Shown here piece by piece: positions 11,184-22,990 of a DNA stretch of 64,000 nt. Location of the stretch: contig CM042030.1 of assembly GCA_023525975.1 (NCBI GenBank), positions 23,864,350 through 23,928,349 of the forward strand, written 5' to 3'. Under the pieces are notes generated by a model, which was given only the letters and a program-made list of their open reading frames with translations, was not told the DNA's origin and made no database searches. The DNA comes from Smallanthus sonchifolius. Taxonomy: Eukaryota; Streptophyta; Magnoliopsida; Asterales; Asteraceae. Position 1 is the first letter of the stretch, and every line of letters begins with the position of its first letter. The translations under genes were made by a program, and so were the position numbers.

Positions 11184-12033
11184 GTGAGTTTCACTAATCC
11201 CCCTTTTTCTAAAGTTTTGAAATGATTTGGGGTGGAAACATACTTGTAAAAGACTTTTGTGTATAAATGAATTGAACTAATGATCTGACCGTATGTGTGT
11301 ATTGAGGGAAAAGTAAAGCGCTTAAAGTCCTCGAAATAAATTAGTAACCATTAGCTATGGATTTAGCCCGGGATTATATGAATAGTACTATTGGGGGTGA
11401 CGCCTCCGGTCATGGTTAGTCGCGCTAACCAGGGGTCAAAATGGCCGAATGACCGCATATTGTCTTACTCGCAGAAAGGCGAGGGGAGGCACAGAAAGTT
11501 GGGGTTTGGTTACGGTCTCGTACATTACATACTATTTTGTATTCCTTGCAAGCTTACAAATGGGGTCAATAGATCGGATTAGTAATCATATTCATTGGTA
11601 ATACATACAAAAGAGTTCTGATCAGGTTAAAGTGATCAGGTTTTACACAAAAGAGTTCTGATCAGGTTAAAGTGATCAGGTTTATCAAAAGAGTTCTGAT
11701 CCGGGTAAAGTGATCAGGTTTTACACAAAAGAGTTCTGATCAGGGTAAAGTGATCAGGTTTATCAAAAGAGTTCTGATCCGGGTAAAGTGATCAGGTTTT
11801 AAAGTAAAGAGTTCTGATCAGGGTAAAGTGATTAGGTTTAACAAAAAGAATTCTGATCAGGTTAAAGTGATCAGGTTTAAACGAAAGAGTACTGATCAGG
11901 TTAAAATGATCAGGTTTAACAAAGAGTTTTGATCGGTAAAAAGATCAGATTTAAACATTGGGTTTATGATAACTCTTTATAATAACTTGTGAACTCACCA
12001 ACCTCGTGTTGACAGTTTTAAGTATGTTTTCAG
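11184..12033 (+). other. Putative LTR intron in E3 5' LTR
   Basis: Donor GAG|GTGAGTTTC at 11184, TTGAC at about 12009-12013, acceptor TATGTTTTCAG ending at 12033; about 850 nt. The hairpin array lies upstream of the donor, and the 37-40 bp tandem repeats lie inside. Matching signals occur in every LTR family of the window. Confidence 0.5.
11609..11950 (+). repeat. Tandem repeat of 37-40 bp, nine units (E3 5' LTR)
   Basis: Units begin GAGTTCTGATCAGG, continue GTAAAGTGATCAGG and end in a variable A-rich spacer. Each contains two GATCAGG-type boxes. The last unit is degenerate. The truncated gamma LTR E5 has just one such unit (about 32245-32275), so the array expanded within the gamma family. 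Confidence 0.95.
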
Positions 12034-12305
12034 GAAATTGAACGCGGTCATCAGGTTAGCAATGTAGGTTACATGCATGCACGTGGATACGGCTTTTGAG
12101 AGGATTTCTCTTGTATAACTCATGGTCTTGAGTCATATATGCGAAATCTTAAACATTTGTAAACTCAAGTTGATATTTTGTAATGTAAATATTTTAAATT
12201 CAGTTATGTATCCAATTACATGTATGTGTTTGCGGTAATCATATGCTTTGGAAACCAGTGAACGTCGTGCCTCGCGTTTCCGCCCTGGCGGGGTGTGACA
12301 GAACT

Positions 12306-12317
12306 TGGTATCAGAGC
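12306..12317 (+). promoter_or_regulatory. E3 primer-binding site
   Basis: TGGTATCAGAGC, an exact match to the usual plant initiator tRNA-Met complement, five bases after the LTR end. Confidence 0.92.
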
Positions 12318-12448
12318 CATTGATTATAGCGAACTAGGTGTCTAAAAATGGAACCTAGTCTATAATTTGAATGACTCACTAAAATGTTTTCATTGCATAA
12401 GCATTGCATAACCAGTCATCATGTCATGTGGATATTGTAGTCACAAGT

Positions 12449-13207
12449 ATGTCATCGCATTCACACTCTGACCCCGTCTCTGACTCTGAATCCAACGAAG
12501 AACTTCCCGCCACACGCCCTAAAAATCGAGTACAAGTTCGCAGCTCGACACCACCCAATGTCGCCCTGGGAGAACCGCCTATATTCTACCAAAAGAAAAG
12601 CGGATGACCAATTAAAGTGTAAAGTGCTAGGAAGAAGGTTCGACTTCCGCGCAAGAGAAACCTGGCAGCCCGTGACCCGAAAGACTTGGAGACCGATGAG
12701 GAACCACCGAGGCAACGACCCTGTTATCACCCTACTGTGGGAACTATCCGTTGGATGCCTCATACTCTGGCACGATGGAGGGAGATTGAGAGCATCCCAT
12801 CTACCTTTGAGCTCAGAGAGTCTTCCAACTCTCCAACACCTTTACCCCACACTGGGGAAGCCATGGAGCTCACCATGCCTACCTTGGTAGCTCGTGTTCA
12901 TACACACGAAGAGCGTCTTGATGATCTCCTAGATGATATTCGGGCACAGGGGGATGCAGCCATGCGCTTACGTCAAGGGCTCGGATCTCGAGTACAGACT
13001 CTGGAGGATAGCACTCGAGACATACAGAGTGCCACTGACTACCTCGAGTTGAGAGCTGATATGGACTGGCAGTTCACTCTCACGGTCCGAGACATGGTGG
13101 AGGCGTTGGAGGGGAGGACTTTGGCTGCAGAATTTGTGGCAAGAGCTAGCTTTGTCATGGCAGGACTTGCCATGATGATTGGGTTGTACTCCCACTTCTT
13201 CTTTTAA
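12449..13207 (+). pseudogene. Extra reading frame upstream of gag in E3
   Basis: One frame runs from ATG 12449 (MSSHSHSDPVSDSESNEE) to a stop at 13205-13207. It is broken only by in-frame stops at about 12605 and 12617-12622. The second part (174 codons from 12686) is intact. Features visible: a Ser/Asp/Glu-rich, probably disordered start; a Pro-rich middle; a heptad-like, charged segment (HEERLDDLLDDIRAQ to LEDSTRDIQSATDYLELRAD) that should form a coiled coil; and a hydrophobic C-terminal end (FVMAGLAMMIGLYSHFFF). It lies between PBS and gag in gag sense. I do not recognise the family. Plant Ogre elements have an ORF before gag, but I know of no firm link. It could be a captured host fragment or a true accessory protein. 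Confidence 0.5.
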
Positions 13208-13464
13208 ACCTATTATGGGCGGGTTGTGCCCATAGTACATTATGTAGTTTAAAACTTTAGTACTGATGAGGTCATGTTAACTCATCTCTTTTGTATCCTT
13301 GTCTTTTGGGAACAATGTACTATGTATGTTTTGACTATGTATGTAATGGTTTATGTTGTAATGATAGTTGTTCATGTTTGATGTTGTGGTATCCTTATGT
13401 CATGATCTATCATTATTGATATATGATGTTGTTTCTTTTTAATTGACATGTTAGAAATAACGTC
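13208..13464 (+). other. E3 leader between extra frame and gag
   Basis: About 250 bp, T- and G-rich, with repeated ATGT motifs. No coding potential or clear structure seen. Confidence 0.55.
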
Positions 13465-14700
13465 ATGGCACCTAAGCGTGGGACACCCCGTAACACTACT
13501 GGTGACAACAACAAGACAATTTCCCCAAACATGGAACAACTAATAGCACAACGAGTAGCTGCCGCCATAGAGCAGTATGAAGCAAACCGAAATAGCGGAG
13601 GAGGTGCAGGAGGTAGCGGTACCGCAGGGGATAGCGGTACAGCAGGAGGTTCCGGAGGTTCCGGAGGTAATAAAAATAAATAAGCCATAACACATAGTCA
13701 TGATCCGAATTAATGACGTTATGACTTGTGATCCTGCATATGCTCCAACTAGGAAGTGTACCTACAAGGCCTTCCTATCCTGCAAACCCCGCAGTTTTAA
13801 TGGCACCGAGGGTGCAGTAGGACTAATGAGATGGATAGAACATATGGAGTCGGTGATTGATATAAGTGAATGCACCGCTGATTGCATAGTGAAGTATTCT
13901 ACCTGCACGCTCACTGATAAAGCTTTAACTTGGTGGAATACTCAAATGAAGACTTTGGGGAGAGAAACAGCGTACCAATTGTCTTGGGAAGATTTGAAAA
14001 CATGATGATTGAGGAATACTGTCCTCGGAACGAATTGCAAAAGATTGAAACTGAGATGTGGAACCTACAGGAACCTACAGATGATAGGGGATGATGTAGC
14101 GGGGTACACCGACTGCTTCAATGAATTGGCACTTCTGGTACCGCATATGGTCACACCAGAACATAAGCGTGTTGAAAGGTATCTGTGGGGCCTTGCGCCT
14201 CAAATTCGAAGCATGGTAACATCATCTAATCCAATAGATGCCAAGAGTGCTATAACTTTAGCATTCAAACTAAAGGATGATGCAGTACGTAATGAATTGT
14301 TTGTGAGGAAGGAGAATGAGGAAGGTAAATCTGGGGAGAAAAGGAAATGGATGGGAAATTCAAGTAACAAACCAGGAAAACAAGAGTTTAAGAAACAAGG
14401 AACTGTGAAGGCTTTTGCAGCCAACACAGTGGAAAGAAAGGAGTATGATAGGGGCCTACCAAGATGTAAGAGGTGTGGAAATCATCATGCCGGTGTTTGC
14501 ATAAAGTGTGGAAAATGCGACAAGTTTGGTCACACCACTCAAGCTTGTCGAACTAACAACAGATTGGGGAAAATTAAATCGGGATGTTTTGTATGTGGTT
14601 ATCTAAAACACTTCAAGAAGGACTTTCCCAAGTGGAAGAATCAGAACAACGCTCAGGCACCAGGGAGGGCATTTGTGATGGGTGCAAGGGACGCACGCCA
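13465..14700 (+). pseudogene. E3 gag, degenerate
   Basis: Starts MAPKRGTPRNTT, then a Gly/Ser/Ala-rich linker (about 13600-13680) ending in a stop at 13681-13683. After a frame change comes the gag capsid-like domain (TYKAFLSCKP, LTWWNTQMK, SWEDLK). A one-base loss near 14000 and a 10 bp tandem duplication (14061-14080) cancel each other in frame but leave two TGA codons between them. The domain resumes with FNELALLVPHM and ends with CCHC-type knuckles (CIKCGKCDKFGHTTQAC at about 14500-14550; a second, CFVCGYLKHFKKDF, lacks its final Cys). Confidence 0.9.
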
Positions 14701-16100
14701 GGACCCGAACATCGTCACTGGTACGTTCCCGATAAATAATCACTATGCCTCTGTACTTTTTGATTCGGGTGCGGATATGAGCTTTGTGTCGAATGATTTT
14801 AAATCCTTACTCGGTATTAAGGCCAGCAAACTAGATCAACGTTATACAATTGAATTAGCAAATGGGAAATTAATAGAAACCGGAGAGGTCTTTAGGGGTT
14901 GTACTTTATGTTTAGAAAACCGTACATTCAGTATAGACCTTCTACCCGTCGAATTAGGGAATTTTGATATTGTTATTGGTATGGATTGGTTTACCAAGAA
15001 TCATGCCGAGATAGTATGATTCGAGAAGATTGTACGTATTCCCCTACCAAGCGGAGAAATTCTTTCAATTCAAGGCGAAAGGTGTATAACGATGTTAAAA
15101 ATGATAAACTGCATGAAAACTTATAAGTATCTACGCAAGGGTTATTGTGCATTCCTGGCTCACATCGTCGAGAAGAAACCCGAAGAATGTCGACTTGAGG
15201 ACATACCAATCGTCAGAGATTATTCGGAGGTATTTCCCGAAGACTTAACAGGAATACCACCATCAAGACAAGTCGAGTTTCGGATCGACCTAGTACCAGG
15301 AGCCGCACCAGTTGCACGATCTCCGTATCGTCTAGCCCCTTCCGAGATGCAGGAACTGTCGAGTCAACTACAAGAATTACTTGACAAAGGTTTCATAAGA
15401 CCGAGTTTCTCACCATGGGGAGCTCCGGTCCTATTTGTAAAGAAAAAGGATGGAACCTTTAGAATGTGCATTGATTATCGAGAGTTGAACAAACTGACAA
15501 TCAAAAATCGGTATCCTCTTCCTCGAATAGACGATTTGTTTGATCAACTTCAAGGTTCCAGTTTCTATTCTAAAATTGATCTACGATCAGGGTATCATCA
15601 ACTGAAAATTCAGGAAGAAGATATACCAAAAACGGCTTTTAGGACTCGTTACGGTCACTACGAGTTCCTAGTTATGCCATTTGGCTTGACTAATGCACCA
15701 GCTGTTTTCATGGATCTCATGAACCGCGTGTGCAAGCCGTACTTGGATAAATTCGTGATTGTGTTTATCGATGACATATTGATATATTAACGAACCAAGG
15801 AGGAACATGAATATCATTTAAAATTAATCTTGGAACGACTCAGGAATGAGAAACTTTATGCTAAATTCTCTAAGTGTGAGTTTTGGATCCAAGAGGTTCA
15901 TTTTCTCGGACATGTTATCAATAAGAAGGGTATCCATGTGGATCCATCCAAGATTGAAGCTATCAAAAACTGGAAAGCACCAAGAACTCCGACTGAGGTG
16001 CGTCAATTTCTGGGTTTGGCAGGCTATTACAGGCGATTCATCGAGAATTTTTCAAAGATAGCCTTGCCTTTGACCACGTTAACCCAGAAGGACAAAAAGT
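14700..16100 (+). pseudogene. E3 protease and reverse transcriptase
   Basis: Protease motif VLFDSGADMSFVS near 14755-14795 and tail GNFDIVIGMDWF near 14960-14995. A TGA stop at 15017-15019 follows, then RT from about 15200: YRELNKLTIKNRYPLPRIDD, SKIDLRSGYHQ, VMPFGLTNAPAVFMDL, and the catalytic FIDD at about 15768-15779. A TAA at 15788-15790 breaks the frame three codons later; the same frame resumes and gives the FLGLAGYYRRFIENFS connection region. Catalytic RT residues are present. Confidence 0.92.
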
Positions 16101-18053
16101 TTGATTGGACTGATAAACAAGAATCAGCTTTTCAATTGCTGAAGCAAAAACTTTGCAGTGCACCAATCCTATCCCTTCTCGAAGGGACTGACAATTTCAT
16201 TGTGTACTGTGACGCATCACACCAAGGTTTGGGATGTGTGTTGATGCAGAAAGAAAAAAGTCATAGCATATGTATCCAGACAACTAAAAGTGCACGAGAA
16301 GAATTATACGACCCACGACTTGGAATTGGGTGCAGTTGTGTTTGCACTCAAGATTTGGAGACATTACTTATACGGTACAAAATGTACTATCTTTACAGAC
16401 CATAAGAGTCTCCAGCACATCTTTAATCAGAAAGAACTCAACATGAGGCAACGTCGTTGGGTAGAACTACTAAATGATTACGACTGTGATATCAAGTATC
16501 ACCCTGGCAAAGCAAACGTCGTAGCAGATGCCTTAAGTCGTAAAGAACGAGTTAAAACACTCCGTGTTCGTGCCCTAGAATTGACAATTCATACGAGTCT
16601 CACGACTCAAATTCGGATGGCACAACAAGAAGCAATCAAAGAAGAAAACAGTCAGAATGAAGCTTTACGAGGAATGATAAAGCAGTTGGAACCAAAGTCA
16701 GATGACACTTTATACTTCATGAATAGAATTTGGGTGCCATGTTTTGGTAACATACGGGAGTTGGTTATGGACGAAGCCCACAAGTCCAGGTACTCCATTC
16801 ACCCAGGTTCGGATAAAATGTATAAAGATCTGAAAGAATTCTACTGGTGGCCGAACATGAAAGGAGAAATTGCTATTTATGTCGGTAAATGCCTGACATG
16901 TTCAAAAGTAAAAGCAGAACATCAGAATCCGTCGGGATTATTACAACAACCCGAGATACCTCAATGGAAATGGGAACAGATTTCCATGGATTTCATTACA
17001 AAGTTACCCAAGACGTCGAGCGGGTATGACACTATATGGGTAATCGTCGATCGTTTGACGAAATCAGCTCATTTTCTACCCATCAAAGAGACGGATAAAA
17101 CCGAGAAACTTGCAAGACTTTATATTAAGGAAATTGTGGCTAGGCATGGAGTACCAATTTCTATTATCTCTGATAGAGACAGCAGATTCGTGTCAAGAAT
17201 CTGGAAATCATTACAAGAAGCCATGGGCACACGTCTTAACATGAGCACGGCATATCACCCACAAACAGATGGTCAAAGTGAAAGAACCATTCAAACCTTA
17301 GAGGATATGCTCCGTGCGTGTGCAATTGACTTCGGTGGAAATTGGGATACTCATTTGCCGCTAGCTGAGTTTTCATACAATAACAGTTATCACACCAACA
17401 TCAAAGCCGCTCCGTTTGAGGCTTTGTATGGTCGAAAATGTCGTTCACCGCTATGTTGGGCAGAGGTTGGTGACAAACATTTAACCGGTCCTGAAGTTAT
17501 TCAAGAGACCACAGATAAGATTTTCAAAATCAAGGATCGTCTGAAGGCCGCCCGTGACAGACAAAAGAGTTATGCGGATAACAGACGAAGACCTTTAGAA
17601 TTTCAAGTAGGAGACAAAGTCATGTTAAAGGTGTCACCTTGGAAAGGAGTTGCAAGATTTGGCAACCGTGGCAAGCTTAACCCTAGGTACGTTGGACCAT
17701 TTGAAATATTGGCTAGGGTTGGCCCTGTAGCTTACAAGCTCAAGTTGCCACAAGAACTAAGCAATGTACATGATACGTTTCATGTATCAAATCTCAAGAA
17801 GTGTTTATCAGACGAGACGTTAATTATACCGCCTGATGAGATTCACATAGACGACAAGTTACACTTCATTGACGAACCTATGGAAGTCACAGATTGGAAG
17901 GTTCAGAGAACAAGGCGCAGCCGTGTTAAGCTGGTCAAGGTACGTTGGAATTCAAAGCACGGCCCCGAGTATACGTGGGAGCGGGAAGATAAAATGAAAT
18001 CCAAGTACCCGTCATTGTTTACGAACACACCAAGTCAGAGTGACAAGAACTGA
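16100..18053 (+). pseudogene. E3 RNase H, integrase and chromodomain-like tail
   Basis: RNase H starts YCDASHQGLGC near 16205. A one-base expansion of an A run near 16255-16260 shifts frame. From 16290 a 587-codon frame continues: TDHKSLQHIF, VVADALSR, the zinc-binding HKSRYSIHPG to CLTCSKVKAEH (about residues 165-213), and the integrase core with DRLTKSAHF (about 254), SDRDSRF (about 294) and QSERTIQTLE (about 329). The C-terminal GPFEILARVG block is followed by a tail with LVKVRWNSKHGPEYTWE (about 547-565) resembling the chromodomain of plant chromoviruses. Integrase itself looks intact. Confidence 0.92.
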
Positions 18054-18075
18054 ATTTCGGGACGAAATTCTCTGT

Positions 18076-18088
18076 AACATGGGGAGAA
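18076..18088 (+). promoter_or_regulatory. E3 polypurine tract
   Basis: ACATGGGGAGAA directly before the 3' LTR at 18089. The same motif precedes the E9 3' LTR. Confidence 0.8.
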
Positions 18089-18950
18089 TGTGACACCCAG
18101 CATTTCAGGTCAATATCCACATTTCATAAACGCACGTTCATAATTATTATTTCCTGATATTTTATTTTGACTAAGTAAAGTCAAGAAGTCTAGCAAAGAA
18201 GTTTGTTCCAAGTCTAGTAAACCGTAAAGAGTTACTAGAAAAAGTAAGCAGGATAACCCGACTTAATGCGAACGTAAATGGTTAAATAAAATAACCAGAA
18301 AAATATATATATATATATATATATTACACAAAATTTACGTTGAGCCAAGATTCTAATATTTTCTTCAACGAGCCATAAAATGGTTAAAAATTATAATACC
18401 GTGAAGAATCGAAACTGAATTAAATTACCCCTTTAAAACTCTAATTGATACTGATACCATAATAAATTAATACTTAAAAATTTGTTATCATTAACCCCAA
18501 ACTATTTCTTGACTTTCTTGGCCGAGAGTCAGAGAGCCATTCTCCCACTTGCCTATTTCACTCAAATTCAGAGGAAAACCATACCTCTTCAGTCGAAACC
18601 TCACCTTCACTTCCAATCTTTCTCATTTCTCTTACGGCAATTTCACAATTCTCTTTCATCTCGAAGTCCAGTTTTAAAGCGAAAATCACCATAATTCGGT
18701 GTCATAAGGAGAATTTCAAGTGTTCTTGAAGAAAGCTTAACAAAAGAATTCAAGACTATCTTCTCTGTTTCTCTCAGAAACCATTCCCTGTTTGAGGTAA
18801 AAACTCGCTATTATCGCTTTTATTTGCTGTAAAAACCGTAACTAAACATACAAATCGTTCAAACGCAAGTAAGATAACAAGAAAACTGTGTTAAACTCAA
18901 GATTTGAACATAAAAATATACAGAGTGATTTCTGTAAATCAAAGTGCAGG

Positions 18951-19247
18951 TATCGAAACTATAGTTTCGATACCTGTTGGTCAATCGAGACTGGGAGTTT
19001 CGATACCAGTTATTCAATCGAAACTAGAAGTTTCGATACCGGTTGTTCTATCGAAACTAGGAGTTTCGATATCTGTTTGTTCAATCGAAACTAGGTAGTT
19101 TCGATACATATTGCTTAATCGAAACTAGGTAGTTTCGATGCCTATTACGTAATCGAAACTAGGAGTTTCGATACCTGTTTTGCCCTGTCGAAACTAGGAA
19201 GTTTCGACATCTGTTCTGTTCAATCGAAACTAAGAAAGTTTCGATAC
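18951..19247. repeat. Hairpin array, set 1, nine units (E3 3' LTR)
   Basis: Same nine units as in the 5' LTR, without visible change in unit number. Confidence 0.93.
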
Positions 19248-19900
19248 CTGTTCATCAGCCCCATAAGGCAGTAACTCAGAACTATTTTCATAACAAAACA
19301 AGGTTGGAAAAACTAAAAAGATAATTAAAACAAAAGTAATCAGATCGGCTAAGTCAAGTGAACAATTTGCGTTTAAGACAGGTAGTCTTAACGTGTATGT
19401 TATCCTTGTGTAATTAGGATACGGATAGGCGAATCTGCTGTTATTCAAATATTTGCTAGCATTCATACTGTCGAGGTGAGTTTCACTAATCCCCCTTTTT
19501 CTAAAGTTTTGAAATGATTTGGGGTGGAAACATACTTGTAAAAGACTTTTGTGTATAAATGAATTGAACTAATGATCTGACCGTATGTGTGTTTTGAGGG
19601 AAAAGTAAAGCGCTTAAAGTCCTCGAAATAAATTAGTAACCATTAGCTATGGATTTAGCCCAGGATTATATGAATAGTACTATTGGGGGTGACGCCTCCG
19701 GTCATGGTTAGTCGCGCTAACCAGGGGTCAAAATGGCCGAATGACCGCATATTGTCTTACTCGCAGAAAGGCGAGGGGAGGCACAGAAAGTTGGGGTTTG
19801 GTTACGGTCTCGTACATTACATACTATTTTGTATTCCTTGCAAGCTTACAAATGGGGTCAATAGATCGGATTAGTAATCATATTCATTGGTAATACATAC

Positions 19901-20245
19901 AAAAGAGTTCTGATCAGGTTAAAGTGATCAGGTTTTACACAAAAGAGTTCTGATCAGGTTAAAGTGATCAGGTTTATCAAAAGAGTTCTCATCCGGGTAA
20001 AGTGATCAGGTTTTACACAAAAGAGTTCTGATCAGGGTAAAGTGATCAGGTTTATCAAAAGAGTTCTGATCCGGGTAAAGTGATCAGGTTTTAAAGTAAA
20101 GAGTTCTGATCAGGGTAAAGTGATCAGGTTTGACAAAAAGAATTCTGATCAGGTTAAAGTGATCAGGTTTAAACGAAAGAGTACTGATCAGGTTAAAATG
20201 ATCAGGTTTAACAAAGAGTTTTGATTGGTAAAAAGATCAGATTTA
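19901..20245 (+). repeat. Tandem repeat of 37-40 bp, nine units (E3 3' LTR)
   Basis: Copy of the 5' LTR array with scattered single-base differences. Confidence 0.93.
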
Positions 20246-20592
20246 AACATTGGGTTTATGATAACTCTTCATAATAACTTGTGAACTCACCAACCTCGTG
20301 TTGACAGTTTTAAGTATGTTTTCAGGAAATTGAACGCGGTCATCAGGTTAGCAATGTAGGTTACATGCATGCACGTGGATACAACTTTTGAGAGGATTTC
20401 TCTTGTATAACTCATGGTCTTGAGTCATATATGCGAAATCTTAAACATTTGTAAACTCAAGTTGATATTTTGTAATGTAAATATTTTAAATTCAGTTGTG
20501 TATCCAATTACATGTATGTGTTTGCGGTAATCATATGCTTTGGAAACCAGTGAACGTCGTGCCTCGCGTTTCCGCCCTGGCGGGGTGTGACA

Positions 20593-20614
20593 TAACACCA
20601 TACAGATAGTGCCT
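20593..20614 (-). pseudogene. Sliver of E2 RNase H between E3 and E4
   Basis: Twenty-two bases: the TAACA duplication of E3, twelve bases of E2 RNase H (the LYG...K region on the minus strand) and the TGCCT duplication of E4. It shows that both elements landed in the same short stretch of E2. Confidence 0.85.
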
Positions 20615-22200
20615 TGTAAGGCCCCAAACCCGGGAGGCCTCACTTGTTGGATTTACTCATTTACAAACAGTTCTTAAACTTGAATATCAAAATAACGCAG
20701 CGGAATCATTCATTCATCATAATTAAAACTTGTTCATACATGCGGAAGTGTAACGTTATCAAATACATAAACATAACATAAACAACTCATAACGGGATGC
20801 TAGTCTTCATATCATCCGGGTAACTCTTCTCTCTTGCCAAGCATCACCGTTCATCACCATAACCTGCCCTTAACCTGAATGTGCATACTAAAAAGTCAGC
20901 TACGCAGGTGAGTTCTAGTTTTACATAAAACCTTAACATAAACATTTTGCCAAAAACATAACATACATTTGTTTAACAAAAGCGTACGAAAAACATGCAA
21001 TAACTTAACATCATCAACATAAGTCAACATCAACATAAGTCAACGTAAGGTGAGGCCAATACATACATACATACATACCTTAGCTCCCGTAGGAACTCGT
21101 GGCAGATTCGTTCATTCGTGACTTTCATAAAACCTTTACCTCTTTTTAGTTAAAGCATTCGTACGTTTTATTAAACAAAACATCATCTCTTTCGTAAACC
21201 TTTCGTAAACTTCATTTGGCAAAACATTTCATAAACATCATCCCGTAAACATATCGTAAACATCACATCGTAAACATCATTTCGTAAACCTCATTTCGTA
21301 AACCTCGTTTAGTAAACCTCATTTCAAAACGTCATTCCGTATGTATGCACACTAGCTCAAAAACATTTAATTAAAAAATTTAAAGAAGGGCTTCTAGAAC
21401 TCACCTTAAAAGCTAGTCTCGGTTGTCCTAAACAAAGGCCCAACAATGTCACTTCTGATCTGAATTGATTAGTTAAATACACATCGGACCAATACCGACT
21501 CTAACGGTTTAACCATTCTAAACATACTAACTTACTTAACCAGCCTGATGCCTGCGCACTTAGCAAGTGCGCAGACCCTGCTTCCTGCGTACTTGATAAG
21601 TACGCAAGATCCTCTTCCTGCGCACATAGCAAGTGTGCAGACCCTGCTTCCTGCGTACTTGATAAGTACGCAGGATCCTCTTCCTGCGTACTTGATAAGT
21701 ACGCAGTGCTCTGTGCGCACTTGGTTAGTGCGCACGACCTGTTTCTTCGCAAAACCCTAACTTTCGCATTCATGTCTGATCTCGTCAAGATCTCGAACAT
21801 GTTTGCATCTAAAACGTTTGTTTTCCATTAAGGAACTCAAATCTATGTTCATCTTTCAGTTTCATCCGTAAAAACGTTGCCTTTTCACCCAAAACCCGAA
21901 AAACCCAAAAACGAACTAAAACTCAGATTTAGGCCAAATCGTTACCTGAATCAAGTTTCTGATCCGGAGGTTCTTCTCACGGGCTCTAGAGCAACACACT
22001 TCTCAAATGTCAGGTCGATCCGCCAACGTTCTCTCTCTACGGTTTCTCTCTCTAGAAGTTGCAAATGAGAGAATGGGTGGTGACCTTGGCTATTTAGGGG
22101 AGGCTCCCCTTCCAGCCCGCCGGCCCATCCGACCCGACCCGACATGCCTCGTTTGTTTATTTCGTTATTTTAACTGTCGTTTTATTTTTGGGATGTTACA
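20615..22200 (-). repeat. E4 3' LTR (alpha family), shortened
   Basis: 1586 bp, edges TGTAAGGCCCC and GATGTTACA. Compared with the E4 5' LTR it lacks about 390 bp inside the putative intron, including the 44 bp tandem repeats. A set 2 hairpin array sits at 21553-21735. The TATA region reads CTATTTAGG on the plus strand, apparently a damaged TATAAATAG. Confidence 0.9.
21553..21735. repeat. Hairpin array, set 2 (E4 3' LTR)
   Basis: Six units alternating TGCGCACTT...AAGTGCGCA with TGCGTACTT...AAGTACGCA. One unit (near 21620) has mismatched arms. The alternation keeps pairing while the base pair changes. Confidence 0.9.
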
Positions 22201-22949
22201 AAGAGGCTATGGGTACGAGGCTTAATATGCTCCGTGCTTGTATTATCGACTTCGGTGGCAGTTGGGACAGCCATCTGCCGTTAGCCGAATTCTCCTACAA
22301 CAATAGTCATCACACGACGATAGGCATGCCGCCTTACGAAATATTGTATGGGAGAAGATGTAGGACCCCGGTTTGTTGGGGTGAGATTGGGCAAAAGGAG
22401 TTAGGAAGTCTGGAAGTGGTAAGAGAAACGTCGGAAAGTTTTGATCAAATCAAGGCACGAATGAAGGCCGCACAAGATCGTCAGAAATCTTATGCGGATA
22501 AACGACGAAGGCCTATTGAGTTTGATATTGGTGACAGAGTAATGCTGAAAGTGTCACCATGGAAGGGAATCATACGATTCAGAAAGAGAGGAAAGTTAAG
22601 TCCGAGGTTTGTCGGACCATTCAAGATAATGGCACGGGTTGGGGAAGTCGATTATCGGTTGGAGTTGCCTGATGAGTTAAGTGGGATTCATCCTACTTTC
22701 CATGTATCACACTTGCGAAAATGTTTGGCGGATGAATCGGCTCACGTACCACTTACTGACATCGAGGTTGACAACAACCTTAATTACATCGAAGAACCCG
22801 TGGCCATCCTTGATCGGAAGGAGACACGTTTACGTAACAAAGTTATCCAGTTGGTTAAAGTCTAATGGAAGCATCGAAAGGGATCGGAAGCCACTTGGGA
22901 AACGGAGAAAGAAATGAGGGAGTCGTACCCTCATCTATTTGACTTATGA
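22201..22949 (+). pseudogene. Inverted integrase 3' fragment inside E4
   Basis: Plus-strand integrase fragment beginning EAMGTRLN directly after the LTR edge, with no start codon or upstream pol. It lacks about 22 residues between GTRLN and MLRACIIDFGG, the stretch that holds the catalytic Glu (QSERT). It continues through CWGEIGQKELGS, DRVMLKVSPWKG and RFVGPFKIMARVG to a TAA at 22863-22865, which interrupts the chromodomain-like tail. The natural end is at 22947-22949. About 57 integrase residues between the minus-strand break at 25355 and this start are missing. Confidence 0.88.
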
Positions 22950-22971
22950 TAAGGTTTCGGGGACGAAACCT

Positions 22972-22990
22972 ATTGTAAGGGGGGTAGACT
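22972..22990 (+). promoter_or_regulatory. Polypurine tract of the inverted segment
   Basis: GTAAGGGGGGTAGACT immediately before the plus-oriented LTR at 22991, as in E7 and E8 on the minus strand. Confidence 0.78.

Larger units (their letters stand above)
9785..12300 (+). repeat. E3 5' LTR (gamma family)
   Basis: Starts TGTGACACCCAGC and ends GGCGGGGTGTGACA. In order it holds a TA microsatellite (about 10003-10032), a nine-unit set 1 hairpin array (10659-10955), a putative intron (11184-12033) with a nine-unit tandem repeat inside it, and a terminal CCGCC...GGCGG stem at about 12280-12291. Reading frames such as the Ser/Asp-rich one over 10596-10802 are produced by the palindromic array and are not called genes. 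Confidence 0.93.
9785..20592 (+). mobile_element. E3: complete Ty3/gypsy element (gamma family)
   Basis: A 10.8 kb plus-strand element with two LTRs of about 2.5 kb (9785-12300 and 18089-20592), PBS, an extra reading frame upstream of gag, gag, protease, RT, RNase H, integrase with chromodomain-like tail, polypurine tract and TAACA duplications. The LTRs are nearly identical by eye; the main difference is the length of a TA run near the start, so the insertion is fairly recent. Several stops and frameshifts in gag-pol make it non-autonomous. It is inserted in the RNase H region of E2. Confidence 0.95.
18089..20592 (+). repeat. E3 3' LTR (gamma family)
   Basis: Near-identical to the 5' LTR: hairpin array (18951-19247), putative intron (about 19476-20325) and tandem repeat (about 19901-20245). 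The TA run at about 18303-18324 is shorter than in the 5' LTR. It ends GGGGTGTGACA and is followed by TAACA. Confidence 0.94.

Noticed and set aside
12686..13207. Envelope-like gene in E3 because of the hydrophobic C-terminus
   Set aside because: It lies upstream of gag rather than between pol and the 3' LTR, has no signal peptide or glycoprotein features, and the hydrophobic stretch is terminal and short.
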